Below, piece after piece: positions 19,471 through 29,268 of a stretch of DNA of 64,000 nucleotides (the first letter of the stretch is position 1; every line of letters begins with the position of its first letter). Under the pieces are notes generated by a model, which did no database searches, was not told where the DNA came from, and worked only from the letters and a program-made list of their open reading frames with translations. The translations under genes and the position numbers were made by a program. The stretch is from Planctomycetota bacterium (GTDB lineage Bacteria; Planctomycetota; Planctomycetia; Planctomycetales; Planctomycetaceae), in contig JAFEBS010000001.1 in assembly GCA_018242525.1 (NCBI GenBank), positions 95,617 to 159,616 of the forward strand, in the 5' to 3' direction.

Positions 19471-21519
19471 CTACTTCGTCAGCTTCGCCAGTGCCTCCTG
19501 CGCGGCCTTGCGGACATCGTCACTGCCATCTTTTGTGGAAGCCACCTTGAGCGCGTCCTGAGCGGCGGCGGATCCCTTGCCGATTTCACCCAGTGTCCTG
19601 GCGGATTCGATTCGCACCTCAGGACGAGGCGATTCCGCGAGAGCGCGACTGATCAGCGGGATGGCGGTCTGAATGGTTTCGGCATCGGGCTGGATGTGTA
19701 CCAGCGCCCATGCAGCGACGGCCTGGTCCAGGTGGTTGCGACTCTGCAGCAGACGACGCAGCGCTGGGACGCCATCCTTGGAACCGGCTCCGATTCGCCC
19801 GAGAGCATAGCAGGCGGGGCGACGGACGACGGGGTCTTCGCTGTTCACCAGGCCGATCAGATCGGGCACGGCGGGCTGGCTGGCAACACCGATTTCAGCC
19901 AGAGCGATGATCGCTTCGTGACGGACTTCGGGGACTTCATCGCTGACAGCCTTGTGCAGATCCTTGACGGCACCCGCGGCCTTGGAGCCAAGCTTGCCGA
20001 GAGCGACCGCCGCTTCCATGCGAACTCGGGGCCGGTCGATCGACAGAGCGACCGCCAGCCGTGGAACAGCGATTCTGGCGTATTCGTCATTGGACGGATC
20101 CAGTTGCAGCAGCGCCCAGATGCTGGCCAGTCGCAGCGTTGGATCATCCGAGTCCAGCGCCGCTTTCAATCCGCCAACGGCCTCCTTGGCACCAATTTTG
20201 CCGAGCGCATACGCCACGGCACCACGATTGGGAAGCGATTTGTCGTCCATCATCTTCAGCAGGTCAGGAACAGCGGACTTCGCAGCAGGACCGATGTCCG
20301 CCAGGGCGATGACGACTTCACGACGGGTGTCGGCGTCCTTCGTCTTCACAAGTGCCGTCAAGGCGGGAACCGCCTCCGCAGCATCCGGGCCGATTTGACC
20401 CAGGACCGTGGCGATCAGTTGTTCGAAGTGCGGGACCTTCAGCTTTTCAATCAGGACGGGGACAGCCGCCTTGCCGATGCGACCCAGTGCACCCGCTGCG
20501 CTGATTGTCACCGAACCGTTGGAGTCATCCATCGCTTTGGCCAGGGCGGGAATCGCCGACTTGGCATCCGGGCCGATGTCCCCCAGGCTGGTGGCGGCCG
20601 ACAATCGAACGAACTCGTCCTTGTCCTGCAGCGCCTTTGTCAAGTCAGGAACGGAAGCCGCAGCGGCAGGTCCGAAGTCACCCAGAGCGGCGGCCGCATG
20701 GATTCGAACCGTCGACTTGTCACTTTGCAACTTTTTGGAAATCGCAGGGACCGCCGTCGTGGCACTCGCGCCAACGCTTGCCAGGGCACGCATCGCGTGC
20801 CAACTGACTTCATCGTTGTCCGATCCGACAGCGGTCAGCAATGCACCGGCCGCACCATTGGCATCCGTCCCGATCGCGGCCAGGGCATCGACAGCGTGAA
20901 TCTTCATCTGGTCGTTGGAACCACCTAGGGCCGCCTGCAACGGAGCCACCGCGATCGAACCGGCGGCAGCCAGCCCCTGCACGGCCTCGGCGGCGATGCC
21001 CGGCGATTGTGACAATCCAGCGATTAATGCGGGAATGGCAACTGCGGCACTGGCCTTTTCCGTCGGAGCAATGGCAGTGATGGCCGCTGCGGCACTGACG
21101 CTGGTTCCAATTTTATCGTTCGCGAGCAACTGCTTCAGTTGGGGCAGTGCCGGTTTGGCATCGCTGCCAAATAGCCGCAGTGCATCAATGGCAGCATGCT
21201 GCACGATTGGATCCTTGTCCGACAGCACCTTGACGAGAGCAGGAACTGCGACTGGAGCATCCGCGTTGACGCGACCCAGAGCGATTACGGCTTCAAATCG
21301 CAGCGAAAGGTCATCGTTGGAGAGCAGCTTGACCAGGGCCGGCACAGCGGCGGCAGCTTTCGGGCCCATTTCACCCAGAGTCTGGGCTGCACGAACCTGA
21401 TCGTCCACGGATCCCGTTCCCAACTGCCTGGTCAACGTCGCCACGGGAGAATCCGCCGCGGCTGCGACACTGAATGTCGATGCGATCATTGCCGCCGTCA
21501 GTAAACGTCGCCATTGCAT
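19471..21519 (-). CDS. Exported HEAT-repeat protein
   Basis: The 682-residue protein has a signal peptide (LLTAAMIASTFSVAAAAD) and is otherwise an unbroken array of about 15 or more HEAT/PBS-lyase-type repeats of 37-40 residues. Each repeat contains a version of AVPALVKLL, VR(L/M)AAAxALGxIG or GPxAKSAVPAL. Such alpha-solenoids serve as protein-binding scaffolds. No catalytic motif is visible. AAGGGA precedes the chosen ATG; 33 extra upstream codons look untranslated. It is convergent with the SWIM gene with one base between stops. Confidence 0.9.
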   Translation of the reverse strand: MQWRRLLTAAMIASTFSVAAAADSPVATLTRQLGTGSVDDQVRAAQTLGEMGPKAAAAVPALVKLLSNDDLSLRFEAVIALGRVNADAPVAVPALVKVLSDKDPIVQHAAIDALRLFGSDAKPALPQLKQLLANDKIGTSVSAAAAITAIAPTEKASAAVAIPALIAGLSQSPGIAAEAVQGLAAAGSIAVAPLQAALGGSNDQMKIHAVDALAAIGTDANGAAGALLTAVGSDNDEVSWHAMRALASVGASATTAVPAISKKLQSDKSTVRIHAAAALGDFGPAAAASVPDLTKALQDKDEFVRLSAATSLGDIGPDAKSAIPALAKAMDDSNGSVTISAAGALGRIGKAAVPVLIEKLKVPHFEQLIATVLGQIGPDAAEAVPALTALVKTKDADTRREVVIALADIGPAAKSAVPDLLKMMDDKSLPNRGAVAYALGKIGAKEAVGGLKAALDSDDPTLRLASIWALLQLDPSNDEYARIAVPRLAVALSIDRPRVRMEAAVALGKLGSKAAGAVKDLHKAVSDEVPEVRHEAIIALAEIGVASQPAVPDLIGLVNSEDPVVRRPACYALGRIGAGSKDGVPALRRLLQSRNHLDQAVAAWALVHIQPDAETIQTAIPLISRALAESPRPEVRIESARTLGEIGKGSAAAQDALKVASTKDGSDDVRKAAQEALAKLTK

Positions 21520-21734
21520 GTGATTTCCCTTGAACTGCAGCCAAAGCTTGAAGGCAAGATGTTTGCTGGATACAAATGGAGTCAGGAATTCAGGTTTTTT
21601 CCGATGTGTTCGCGGCAAGATTCTATCGGAGCGGGGCGCACGGATGCCACTGATCGCACGTGTCCAGAAAAAGTTTCTCGCAACAAACCCTCAGCCGTAA
21701 CTACAGTGAGTCGTTCACACAAGGGGCCGCCAAG

Positions 21735-22436
21735 ATGAAGCCGGTGATGCTTGTCACGTTGTTGACCGTCGGAGCCTTGTCGATGGGGACCGCCCAGGCT
21801 CAGCGCTGGTACGTCGCCCCGAACTATGGTCACCGCTACGGGTATGGTGGCTACGGTGGCTATGGATATGGGTATGGTGGAGCCAGCACCCCGGCCTCGG
21901 CCGCCGGACATGCCATGGCGGACGTGGTGCGTTCACAGGGGATGTACAACGCCATGACGTCCGCCGCGATGGTCAATGTCGAGGATGCTCGCAGTAAGTA
22001 CATTGACAACCAGAAGCAATGGACCGAAGTCTACCTGATGAAAAAGCGGGTTCTGGACGCCGAGCACGCCAAACAAAAGGAAGATGCCCGGGCTCGCAAC
22101 GCCAGACTGCAGGAAGCCCAGGCCAGCAATCCCTCAAGTCTTCCGCCCCGGCTGACCAGCAGTGAACTGGATCCTTCGACCGGCAAAATCGCCTGGCCCG
22201 CCGCGTTGATGCGCGATTCGTTTGCACCGCAACGTAAAGAAATCGACGATCTGTTTACTTCGCGGGCTCACACCGGCACGACCTCGGAGATGTCCGAAAC
22301 GATTTACAAGTCCGTCCGATCACTGCAGGACGATTTGCGCAAGGAAATCCGCGAAATCGTGCCGCAGGAATACATGGATGCCCGCAAGTTTCTGGATCGA
22401 CTGTCCCTGGAAGGTCGCTTCCCGACTCAAGGTTGA
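21735..22436 (+). CDS. Exported Gly/Tyr-rich N-terminal, helical C-terminal protein
   Basis: A 233-residue protein with a clear signal peptide (LVTLLTVGALSMGTAQAQ). A glycine/tyrosine stretch follows (YGHRYGYGGYGGYGYGYGG), then about 170 residues of charged, helix-prone sequence (NQKQWTEVYLMKKRVLDAEH, RSLQDDLRKEIREIVPQEY). The Gly/Tyr stretch resembles flexible cell-surface linkers. No family name is recognised. It stands alone between the divergent HEAT gene and the DUF1501 gene. Confidence 0.75.
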   Translation: MKPVMLVTLLTVGALSMGTAQAQRWYVAPNYGHRYGYGGYGGYGYGYGGASTPASAAGHAMADVVRSQGMYNAMTSAAMVNVEDARSKYIDNQKQWTEVYLMKKRVLDAEHAKQKEDARARNARLQEAQASNPSSLPPRLTSSELDPSTGKIAWPAALMRDSFAPQRKEIDDLFTSRAHTGTTSEMSETIYKSVRSLQDDLRKEIREIVPQEYMDARKFLDRLSLEGRFPTQG

Positions 22437-22659
22437 TCGCCAATCCGCGAATCCCTCAATGACCGATCGAAAAGGGGCGAGATTCTGCTTTTGACTTGGG
22501 CAAACTCCCCCAATCTCGCCGATCATACAAGTATCGCTTGATTGGTGGTGGTGAAACCGCCTATAATCAGTGATGGCTTGAACCATCCCGGAGGGTGACA
22601 CTTCCCGGTTCGCTGCCTGCTCGCCCCGCCCAAATCATCCCGCCTTGAGGAGCCACGCC

Positions 22660-24003
22660 ATGTTGAACCTCTTCCCCGGACTTGCGCGAACGTGCGAAGG
22701 TGTGTCCCGACGCAGCTTTTTACAGGTCGGAGCGCTCGCGGGTTTGGGGGTCAGTTTGCCGAATGTGCTGGCTCGACAAGCGTTGGCGAAGAATTCGGCC
22801 TCAAATCACGGAGCGAAAATCAGCTCGGACACCAATTGCATCCTGATCTGGACGCAGGGGGGGACCAGCCATCACGACACGTTTGATCCGAAGCCTCAGG
22901 CACCAGTCAGCGTGAAGGGGGAATTTGGAGCGATCGAGACTGCGGTCCCGGGGATCCAGTTCACGGAAATCCTGCCGCGTATGGCTCAGGAATTGGGTCG
23001 GTATGGACTGCTCCGCAGTTGGAATCCGATGAACGGCAGCCACGGTACCGCCGACCAGCATGTGATGTCTGGACGTAAATTCAATCCGGCGGTTCCGTAT
23101 CCGACAATCGGTTCGGTGGTCAGTCATGAGCTGGGTTTCAAAACCTCGATGCCACCCTTCATCCAATTGGGCAATTCGCTGGATCACCGCTTCGGTGGCG
23201 GCACGTCGGGGATCCTGGGGCTGGAACACAGCCCGTTTGAAATTCTGGCCGACCCCAATGCCGCGAACTTCGTCGTCCGCGACATTACGCCACCCAGCGG
23301 GATCTCGAACGAGCGAGTCGACCGGCGGCGAAAGGTCCTGGACATGGTCGATTCGTTCCAGCGACCGACCAGCATCCAACCCGTGGAATTCGACGCTCTC
23401 GATGAAAACTACAAGACCGCGTTGAACATGATCACGGCTCAGGAAACGCGGCGCGCGTTTGAAGTCGAAAAGGAAGACCCCAGGCTGCGGGAACAGTATG
23501 GTCGTAATCCGTTCGGTCAAAAGATGCTGCTCGCTCGACGAATGATCGAAGCAGGCGTGCGGTTCGTCACAGTCACGGACGGGGGTTGGGACACACATCA
23601 GAACAACTTCAAGAGCCTGAAGGACAACCTGATCCCTCGCGTGGATCGCGCGTTGCCTCAATTGCTGATAGACCTGGAACAGCGTGGATTATTGGAAAAG
23701 ACCCTGGTGGTCTGGCTGACAGATTTCGGCCGAACCCCCAAGATCAATTCGGCCAGCGGCCGCGATCACTGGGCATCGTCGGGCTTCGCAGTGATGGCGG
23801 GTGCGGGAATACCCGGAGGCAGCGTGATTGGCGCGACGGACGACGAAGGTGGCCAGCCGATTCGGAACCAGTACTTGACCGAAGACATCGTCGCCACCAT
23901 CTACCACAAGCTGGGACTGCCGCTGGACCTGCATGTGCAGGCACCGGATGGTCGGCCTGTCCGGTTGATCGAAGGCAACCTGATCCGGGAATGGGTGTCG
24001 TAG
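22660..24003 (+). CDS. DUF1501 family protein (Tat-exported, sulfatase-like fold)
   Basis: The 447-residue protein begins with a twin-arginine signal (SRRSFLQVGALAGLGVSLP). DUF1501 landmarks follow: CILIWTQGGTSHHDTFDPKP, LRSWNPMNGSHGTADQHVMSG, RFVTVTDGGWDTHQNNF and VVWLTDFGRTPKIN-GRDHW. These residues match the alkaline-phosphatase-like fold, with probable metal ligands in the D and H positions. TGAGGAG precedes the start. In Planctomycetes DUF1501 genes are usually paired with a DUF1549/DUF1553 cytochrome-type gene; here that partner is absent. The reaction is unknown. Confidence 0.93.
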   Translation: MLNLFPGLARTCEGVSRRSFLQVGALAGLGVSLPNVLARQALAKNSASNHGAKISSDTNCILIWTQGGTSHHDTFDPKPQAPVSVKGEFGAIETAVPGIQFTEILPRMAQELGRYGLLRSWNPMNGSHGTADQHVMSGRKFNPAVPYPTIGSVVSHELGFKTSMPPFIQLGNSLDHRFGGGTSGILGLEHSPFEILADPNAANFVVRDITPPSGISNERVDRRRKVLDMVDSFQRPTSIQPVEFDALDENYKTALNMITAQETRRAFEVEKEDPRLREQYGRNPFGQKMLLARRMIEAGVRFVTVTDGGWDTHQNNFKSLKDNLIPRVDRALPQLLIDLEQRGLLEKTLVVWLTDFGRTPKINSASGRDHWASSGFAVMAGAGIPGGSVIGATDDEGGQPIRNQYLTEDIVATIYHKLGLPLDLHVQAPDGRPVRLIEGNLIREWVS

Positions 24004-24017
24004 CTGGCACCGGCGTT

Positions 24018-24045
24018 CGCCACCCCGCTCGCTGGTGGGGTGGCG
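24018..24045 (+). other. Strong hairpin after the DUF1501 gene
   Basis: CGCCACCCC (24018-24026) pairs perfectly with GGGGTGGCG (24037-24045) over a 10-base loop, 15 bases past the stop. No T-run follows. It probably protects the 3' end or acts with the terminator-like hairpin at 24073. Confidence 0.45.
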
Positions 24046-24072
24046 GCGTGGGATTGGGTTCGAATCCGAACG

Positions 24073-24093
24073 GCCCCGGCGATCTGCCGGGGC
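24073..24093 (+). terminator. Probable intrinsic terminator between convergent genes
   Basis: GCCCCGGC-GATCT-GCCGGGGC is a perfect 8-bp GC-rich stem with a 5-base loop, followed by CATGTTCGTTTT. It lies between the DUF1501 gene and the convergent hypothetical gene ending at 24121, so it may end transcription from the plus strand. Confidence 0.6.
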
Positions 24094-24120
24094 ATGTTCG
24101 TTTTCAGTCAGGCATCCTTG

Positions 24121-24948
24121 TCAGGGCATCATCAGTTCGCTGGTGGAATTGGGTCCACCCTTACCCGTTTCCCGCGCCTTCATTTCGATGGCGACTTCGC
24201 TGCTGGGCTTGAATTCATCGCGCGATTCCTGAGCGTCCTTGATTTCCCGCGTAATCTTGGCACTCCAGCGAGCCACGCCAAAGGGAACCTTGGGGCTCTT
24301 CCAGATCGTGGATTCCAGGATCGTTCGGCTGGACGGTCGCTCGGTCGTGACCTGACCCTGCCACTGGCTGGCGGACTTGACGTCTTCCAGGCCGACTTCG
24401 GGATCGACGCTTTCTTCGATTTGCTTCAGCTCACGGTAGTATCCGACCAGGATTCCCAACGGATACAGTTGCAGCGCCGGTTCGGTCAGGGCCTTCGGCT
24501 CGGCCTTTCCGACCTTGCGAAAACCTTTCACCAATGGCAAAAAGCTGACAGGAACACCATCGCCATCCACGTTGTCTGAGATAACAGCAGACTCGGGGAT
24601 CAGGACCTTGTAGATTTCGGTTCCGACCAAGCCGGTATCGATCTTTCCATCCTTTTCACGACCGCGTTCGATCTTGATTTCGATCCAGCGGCAGGGGGCC
24701 ATTTCCCCTTTGTATTCTGCCATCTCGGCTCCGACGGACTTGATCCAGACATGTTCAACCCAGGGATTGATGTCCAGCTTGCCGGCCGCAGTCCCAGGAC
24801 GAATCTCTGTTTGCGCATACGTCCCCTCAAACTTCACCCAGGTTCCGTCCTCGGGTAACTGGCACACGACTCCCTGTGCGAGTCCGATTTGACTCAGGAG
24901 GCAAACGTGGGCGATCAGGCAGACGAACACAGCGGCGAAAGCCTTCAT
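24121..24948 (-). CDS. Exported hypothetical protein
   Basis: A 275-residue protein with a signal peptide (FVCLIAHVCLLSQIGLAQ) and a mostly beta-rich body. It contains a Trp/Cys segment (EMAPCRWIEIKIERG), KVLIPESAVI, and a C-terminal region with VPFGVARWSAKI. GGAAGG precedes the ATG. No catalytic motif or known family was recognised. It is monocistronic and divergent from the CobA-HemD gene. Confidence 0.75.
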   Translation of the reverse strand: MKAFAAVFVCLIAHVCLLSQIGLAQGVVCQLPEDGTWVKFEGTYAQTEIRPGTAAGKLDINPWVEHVWIKSVGAEMAEYKGEMAPCRWIEIKIERGREKDGKIDTGLVGTEIYKVLIPESAVISDNVDGDGVPVSFLPLVKGFRKVGKAEPKALTEPALQLYPLGILVGYYRELKQIEESVDPEVGLEDVKSASQWQGQVTTERPSSRTILESTIWKSPKVPFGVARWSAKITREIKDAQESRDEFKPSSEVAIEMKARETGKGGPNSTSELMMP

Positions 24949-25233
24949 CGAAATTCTTCCTTCCAGACCTGAAACTGGGCGTTGCCCTCATTCTCTTGGA
25001 TGCGGAACTTCCAACCGCCAAAACGGGCCAGCCCCTTGCGGGGTTGCCCAAAAACTGTCCGAATACCAGAAGTCTGGCAGACGATGGCAGGCGTGACAAG
25101 ATCGATTCGTGAACGAAATCGTATTCGTGCCAATGGGTTTGGGGGTTGTTTCATCCCTTCCGAGTTTCTCGGCAACAGCATCCCGGCTAGGATGACGGCT
25201 AACTTTCTCCTGATCTCGTTCCCACACAAGACC

Positions 25234-26787
25234 ATGGCCCCCGAAAACCAGCCCGATTTCGAGTCCAAATTACCGATACGAGTCGGCCGAGTGTACCTGG
25301 TTGGTGCCGGTCCGGGCGATCCGGGACTGCTGACTCTACGGGGCGCCGAATGCCTGCGTCAGGCGGATCTTGTGTTGTACGATGGACTTGTCAATCCTCT
25401 GCTGCTGCACCATACGCACGCGAACGCCGAGCGGACCTGCCGGGCCGAAGGCCCCACCGGACGCCAGATTCGACAGGACGAAATCAATCAACGACTGGTC
25501 GCTGCTGCACGGGAAGGGAAAACCGTCGTCCGCCTGAAGGGGGGCGATCCGTTCATTTTCGGCCGGGGTTCCGAGGAAGCCGCCGCCTTGCGAGCCGCCG
25601 GAATTCCGTTTGAAGTCGTTCCAGGAATCACGGCCGCCACGGCGGCAGCGGTCTACACCGGGATTTCCCTGACACACCGTGATCACGCCTCCGCCGTCGC
25701 CTTTATCACAGGGCACGAGGATCCCGCCAAACCCGCCTCGGCCCTCGATTACTCGTCACTGGCTCATTTCCCGGGAACGCTGGTCTTCTACATGGGCCTG
25801 CACCGGTTGGAAGCGATCACGGCCGCTCTGATCGCAGCCGGAAAGCCATCAACGACGCCCGCTTGCGTCGTCTGTCGAGCGACACAACCGCTGCAGCGAA
25901 CTGTCACCGGATCGCTGGCAGATCTGCCGGGACTGGTGAAAACCGCAGGACTGCATCCGCCATCGCTGGTGATCGTGGGGGACTGTGTGCGAGTCCGCGA
26001 TCAGGCCCGGTGGTTCGAGGACCGTCCACTGTTCGGTCAGGTGATTGGAATCACCCGGCCGGAAGACCAGGCGGACGAAGTGGCACAACGAGCTTACCAA
26101 TTGGGAGCATTGCCGGTCTTGTTGCCGACAATTGAGATCGCTCCACCCGACGACTGGGCGGCCATCGACGACGTGTTGTGCCGACTGGACAAGTTTGACT
26201 GGATCATCTGGACGAGTGCCAACGGTGTCCGGGGCCTGCTGGATCGATTGTGGAGTACGGGTGGGGACGTCCGTCGACTGGGTTCCGCCAAGCTCGCCTG
26301 CATTGGGCCGGCGACGGCTGCAGCTCTGGCAACATTTTCGCTGCGTGCGGATGTGGTTCCCACCGAATTCCGCGCCGAATCGCTCGCAGCGTCACTGGCA
26401 CCCCTCGTCGCTGGAAAGCGAGTCTTGTGGGCTCGAGCCAGTCGTGGCCGTGACGTCCTTCCCCGGGAATTGTCGAATGCCGGAGCGATCCTGGAACAGG
26501 TCGTCGTTTACCAAAACCGGGACGTGACCAGTTTCCCGGCCGCCGAAATGGGTCAATTGGAGCGTGGGGAATTAGACTGGATCGGACTGTCAAGTCCGTC
26601 GATTGCTCGCAGTCTGGCCCAAAACCTGACGCCGACCGCCCGGACTCTGATCGGCTCGCGAACCCGTCTGGCCAGCATCAGCCCCGTGACAACCGCCGCG
26701 GCGATTGACGCTGGCCTGGTAATCGCTGCCGAGGCGACGACCTATACCTGGGAAGGGTTGTTTCAGGCGATGATCGCTTCGCAGTGA
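25234..26787 (+). CDS. cobA-hemD: Uroporphyrinogen-III C-methyltransferase / uroporphyrinogen-III synthase fusion
   Basis: The first 255 residues are a SUMT: VYLVGAGPGDPGLLTLRG, DLVLYDGLV, VVRLKGGDPFIFGRG, EVVPGITAATAA and AFITGHEDP. These methylate uroporphyrinogen III at C2 and C7 towards precorrin-2. From about residue 270 the sequence matches HemD: GQVIGITRPEDQADEVAQ, WIIWTSANGVRGLL and DWIGLSSPSIARSL. One polypeptide therefore makes uroporphyrinogen III and diverts it to sirohaem or corrin. The start ATG (MAPENQ) is preferred; MTANFL 42 bases upstream is an alternative. No other haem genes adjoin. Confidence 0.93.
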   Translation: MAPENQPDFESKLPIRVGRVYLVGAGPGDPGLLTLRGAECLRQADLVLYDGLVNPLLLHHTHANAERTCRAEGPTGRQIRQDEINQRLVAAAREGKTVVRLKGGDPFIFGRGSEEAAALRAAGIPFEVVPGITAATAAAVYTGISLTHRDHASAVAFITGHEDPAKPASALDYSSLAHFPGTLVFYMGLHRLEAITAALIAAGKPSTTPACVVCRATQPLQRTVTGSLADLPGLVKTAGLHPPSLVIVGDCVRVRDQARWFEDRPLFGQVIGITRPEDQADEVAQRAYQLGALPVLLPTIEIAPPDDWAAIDDVLCRLDKFDWIIWTSANGVRGLLDRLWSTGGDVRRLGSAKLACIGPATAAALATFSLRADVVPTEFRAESLAASLAPLVAGKRVLWARASRGRDVLPRELSNAGAILEQVVVYQNRDVTSFPAAEMGQLERGELDWIGLSSPSIARSLAQNLTPTARTLIGSRTRLASISPVTTAAAIDAGLVIAAEATTYTWEGLFQAMIASQ

Positions 26788-26831
26788 CAACGATAGTCAT
26801 CGCACTCGCGTTCGGATGCATTGGTTGCCGG

Positions 26832-28622
26832 TCAGTCAACATCATCGCGGACGCTGAATTCCAGCTTCCAACGACCGCTGCCGCGAGTGCTGACGCACCA
26901 CAATTCCAACACGCCCAGTTCCGTGATCTTCGTGTGGAACTGGACCGGCACATAGTGATCGTCCAAGGCCTCGTCCTTGGGCAGGGTTGCTTCCAGGGAA
27001 TCCGTTTCTGATAGCTCGTCGTCCGTCCAGCGTTGCAACCGGACACCGGGATCATCGTCCTTGCGAGTGGAAGAACTGAAGAACCGGAAATGAGCAGGCT
27101 GGCCGACGATCAAGCCGATCGCTTCCGATGGAACATCGACGTCCGTACCTTCTTCCATGCCGAACGGGACGACGCACAGGGCTCGAAGGGGCCGCGGGGC
27201 TCCGGGAATCGCCAGGCCGGCGGATTCAATCCCGATGTAATACGACCGGGCCGCACCTCCGCGGATGCGGACTCCACCATTTGTCTTGGCCCAGCCATAA
27301 TACGCGGCCCCCCGAGCGACGGCGTAATCGAGGTCATGGATCCCTTCCAGCGTCTGTGGAGATGTTTCCGGGAACCAGGCCTTCAGAGTGTCGAGCAACC
27401 GTTCACGCAGTGAATCCGCCTTGAACACACCTCCGTTGAACAGGACGTATGTCGGGCGGACGGGCTGACCTTCACTGTCTCCATGACTCTGCAAGAACGC
27501 AGCCAGGTGCTTCGTGACGGAGGTATCCGCTTCATAGGGGAGCCCCAATTCCTGGAATCCCGAGGCCCGTTGACGGGCGGGCCGATCCGTCAGGCCACAC
27601 TGCGGAAAGAATCCGTTCACCAGCAAGTCCAGCGTGGCATCTCGCGGAACGTCGACCGTGACTGTCCCGCCGATCAATTTGCTGCCACGACCCAGGACCG
27701 AAACAGGATGCTTTTTCGGACCGTCCGGTGCCAGCAGCGTTTCCTTGGCCAATCGACAGGCGTGCCACAACGAAACCGACTGCCAGGGATCCAAGATCAC
27801 TCCCTTTTTGGCAAACAGTCCGGCCACATGGTGGGCCAGTGCCAGATCCATGTTGTCACCGCCGACGAGCAAATGATTGCCGACCGCGATTCGCTTCAGG
27901 ACCAGTTCACCCGCTTCCTCGGCGACGCCTACCAATGTCAGATCGGTGGTGCCGCCACCGACGTCGCAAACGAGTAATGTATCGCCAACCTTCAAGACTT
28001 TGCGCCACCGTTCACCGATCGCCGTCAACCACGAATAAACCGCGGCCTGAGGTTCTTCGAGCAGAACCATGTCATCCGGCAGACCGGCCAGCGACGCCGC
28101 TTCACGCGTCAGTTCACGGGCACTGGCGTCGAACGACGCAGGGACCGTCAGGACGACCTGTTGATCCGCGATGGGATCCTTTGGAAACGCATCCTGCCAG
28201 GCGGCAACAAGGTGTTCCAGGTATCGCCGTGCCGCGGTGACAGGACTGACCTTGGGAACATCGTCACCAGCACCCCATGGCAGGATTGCCTGATGCCGGT
28301 CGACGCGGCTGTGACACAACCACGATTTGGCAGCACCAACGGTCCGCTCTGGAAGTTCGGCCGACTGGCGTCGAGCCATTTCGCCGACGGCATACTCTCG
28401 ATCGGTCGCCCACGGAAGGTCGTATGCACCGGACGAGGCTTCCAGCTTGTTGGCCAGATACAGGAATGACGGCAACAAATCTCGATTTTCAACCGTGGCA
28501 GGGGCCACCAGTTGTGGAATGGGCAACAGCCTGACGTCGGGCTTGTCGGCATCGAGTGGAGCGAATGCCAAAGCGCTGTTGGTGGTGCCGAGATCGATCC
28601 CGATAATGTACTTCGATGTCAT
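26832..28622 (-). CDS. Hsp70-like (DnaK-family) ATPase
   Basis: The 596-residue protein opens with the actin-fold phosphate loop IIGIDLGTTNSALAFAPL. It has the second ATP motif LLVCDVGGGTTDLTLVGV and the adenosine region YVLFNGGVFK. VVLTVPASFDASARELTREA is the Hsp70 signature. The C-terminal part (after about 400) does not resemble the DnaK substrate-binding domain, so this belongs to the uncharacterised Hsp70-like group. The next gene in the same direction upstream is a DUF2760 protein, a partner seen with these proteins in other bacteria. Client and function are unknown. Confidence 0.9.
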   Translation of the reverse strand: MTSKYIIGIDLGTTNSALAFAPLDADKPDVRLLPIPQLVAPATVENRDLLPSFLYLANKLEASSGAYDLPWATDREYAVGEMARRQSAELPERTVGAAKSWLCHSRVDRHQAILPWGAGDDVPKVSPVTAARRYLEHLVAAWQDAFPKDPIADQQVVLTVPASFDASARELTREAASLAGLPDDMVLLEEPQAAVYSWLTAIGERWRKVLKVGDTLLVCDVGGGTTDLTLVGVAEEAGELVLKRIAVGNHLLVGGDNMDLALAHHVAGLFAKKGVILDPWQSVSLWHACRLAKETLLAPDGPKKHPVSVLGRGSKLIGGTVTVDVPRDATLDLLVNGFFPQCGLTDRPARQRASGFQELGLPYEADTSVTKHLAAFLQSHGDSEGQPVRPTYVLFNGGVFKADSLRERLLDTLKAWFPETSPQTLEGIHDLDYAVARGAAYYGWAKTNGGVRIRGGAARSYYIGIESAGLAIPGAPRPLRALCVVPFGMEEGTDVDVPSEAIGLIVGQPAHFRFFSSSTRKDDDPGVRLQRWTDDELSETDSLEATLPKDEALDDHYVPVQFHTKITELGVLELWCVSTRGSGRWKLEFSVRDDVD

Positions 28623-28713
28623 TTGCCTGGACTTTGAGTGAGATGGCTGCAGGACGGTGAAATCGCAGAATGTCTGCTGGTTTACAGTGCAGGAATGATG
28701 CCTGTTCAATCAG

Positions 28714-29268
28714 CTATCCAATCTCCACCTCTGCAGCCGCAATCGTCTTCCCCCCAGCTTCTGTTCCCGTGTATTGCGGTAATTCGCACTTTGCAGCTTC
28801 CCAGCCATGGTGTCTCAACGTTCCGTGGAACGGCGCGGTACCAGTGATCTTGCCAGTCAACCGATAGCGAGCCGCTTCAAATCCACTCGGAACTTCCACT
28901 CGTGCCCCTTCTTCATCGGTGATCACCGGTTGGATTCCGAACAGCCGATCCAGAACCTTGCTGGCATCCTGATGGATGGCGCGTACCGCCGCACCAACCT
29001 GATCATCGGTGTAGTTGGTCAGGTCTTCCTTCAAAAAGTCGACCAGTCGGGCTTCTCGCTGCAGGGTGGCAAGCAGCGTAATCGCTTCGTTCTGAGTCGG
29101 CCGTTTCGGTTCTGGACGAGGTCGCTCCTCAACCCGGGCAGTTGGCATCGGGGGTGGTAAGACTGGTTCTGGAGCGGCGCCTGACATCGCCCGCTCCACA
29201 CGTGCCGCGGTCTCGCCGTTAAACAGCACACCAAAAAAGACTTGAAACGCCAGCAGAATCCGCCTCAT
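28714..29268 (-). CDS. DUF2760 protein, partner of the Hsp70-like gene
   Basis: The 184-residue protein has an N-terminal hydrophobic segment (RRILLAFQVFFGVLF), a proline-rich linker (PEPVLPPPMPTARVEERPRP) and the DUF2760 core. The core reads LLATLQREARLVDFLKEDL, YTDDQVGAAVRAIHQDASKV, HHGWEAAKCELPQYTG. The GGGGAG site lies nine bases from the ATG at 29268 but directly abuts the ATG at 29277, so 29268 was chosen. It precedes the Hsp70-like gene by 91 bases, probably one transcript; it may anchor the chaperone to the membrane. Confidence 0.85.
   Translation of the reverse strand: MRRILLAFQVFFGVLFNGETAARVERAMSGAAPEPVLPPPMPTARVEERPRPEPKRPTQNEAITLLATLQREARLVDFLKEDLTNYTDDQVGAAVRAIHQDASKVLDRLFGIQPVITDEEGARVEVPSGFEAARYRLTGKITGTAPFHGTLRHHGWEAAKCELPQYTGTEAGGKTIAAAEVEIG

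Noticed and set aside
22801..23661. Minus-strand open frame across the DUF1501 gene
   Set aside because: It is the complement of conserved DUF1501 motifs; no independent features.
24057..24067. GGTTCGAATCC, a tRNA T-loop-like sequence
   Set aside because: The flanking bases do not form a T-stem or acceptor stem, and no anticodon or D arm lies upstream.
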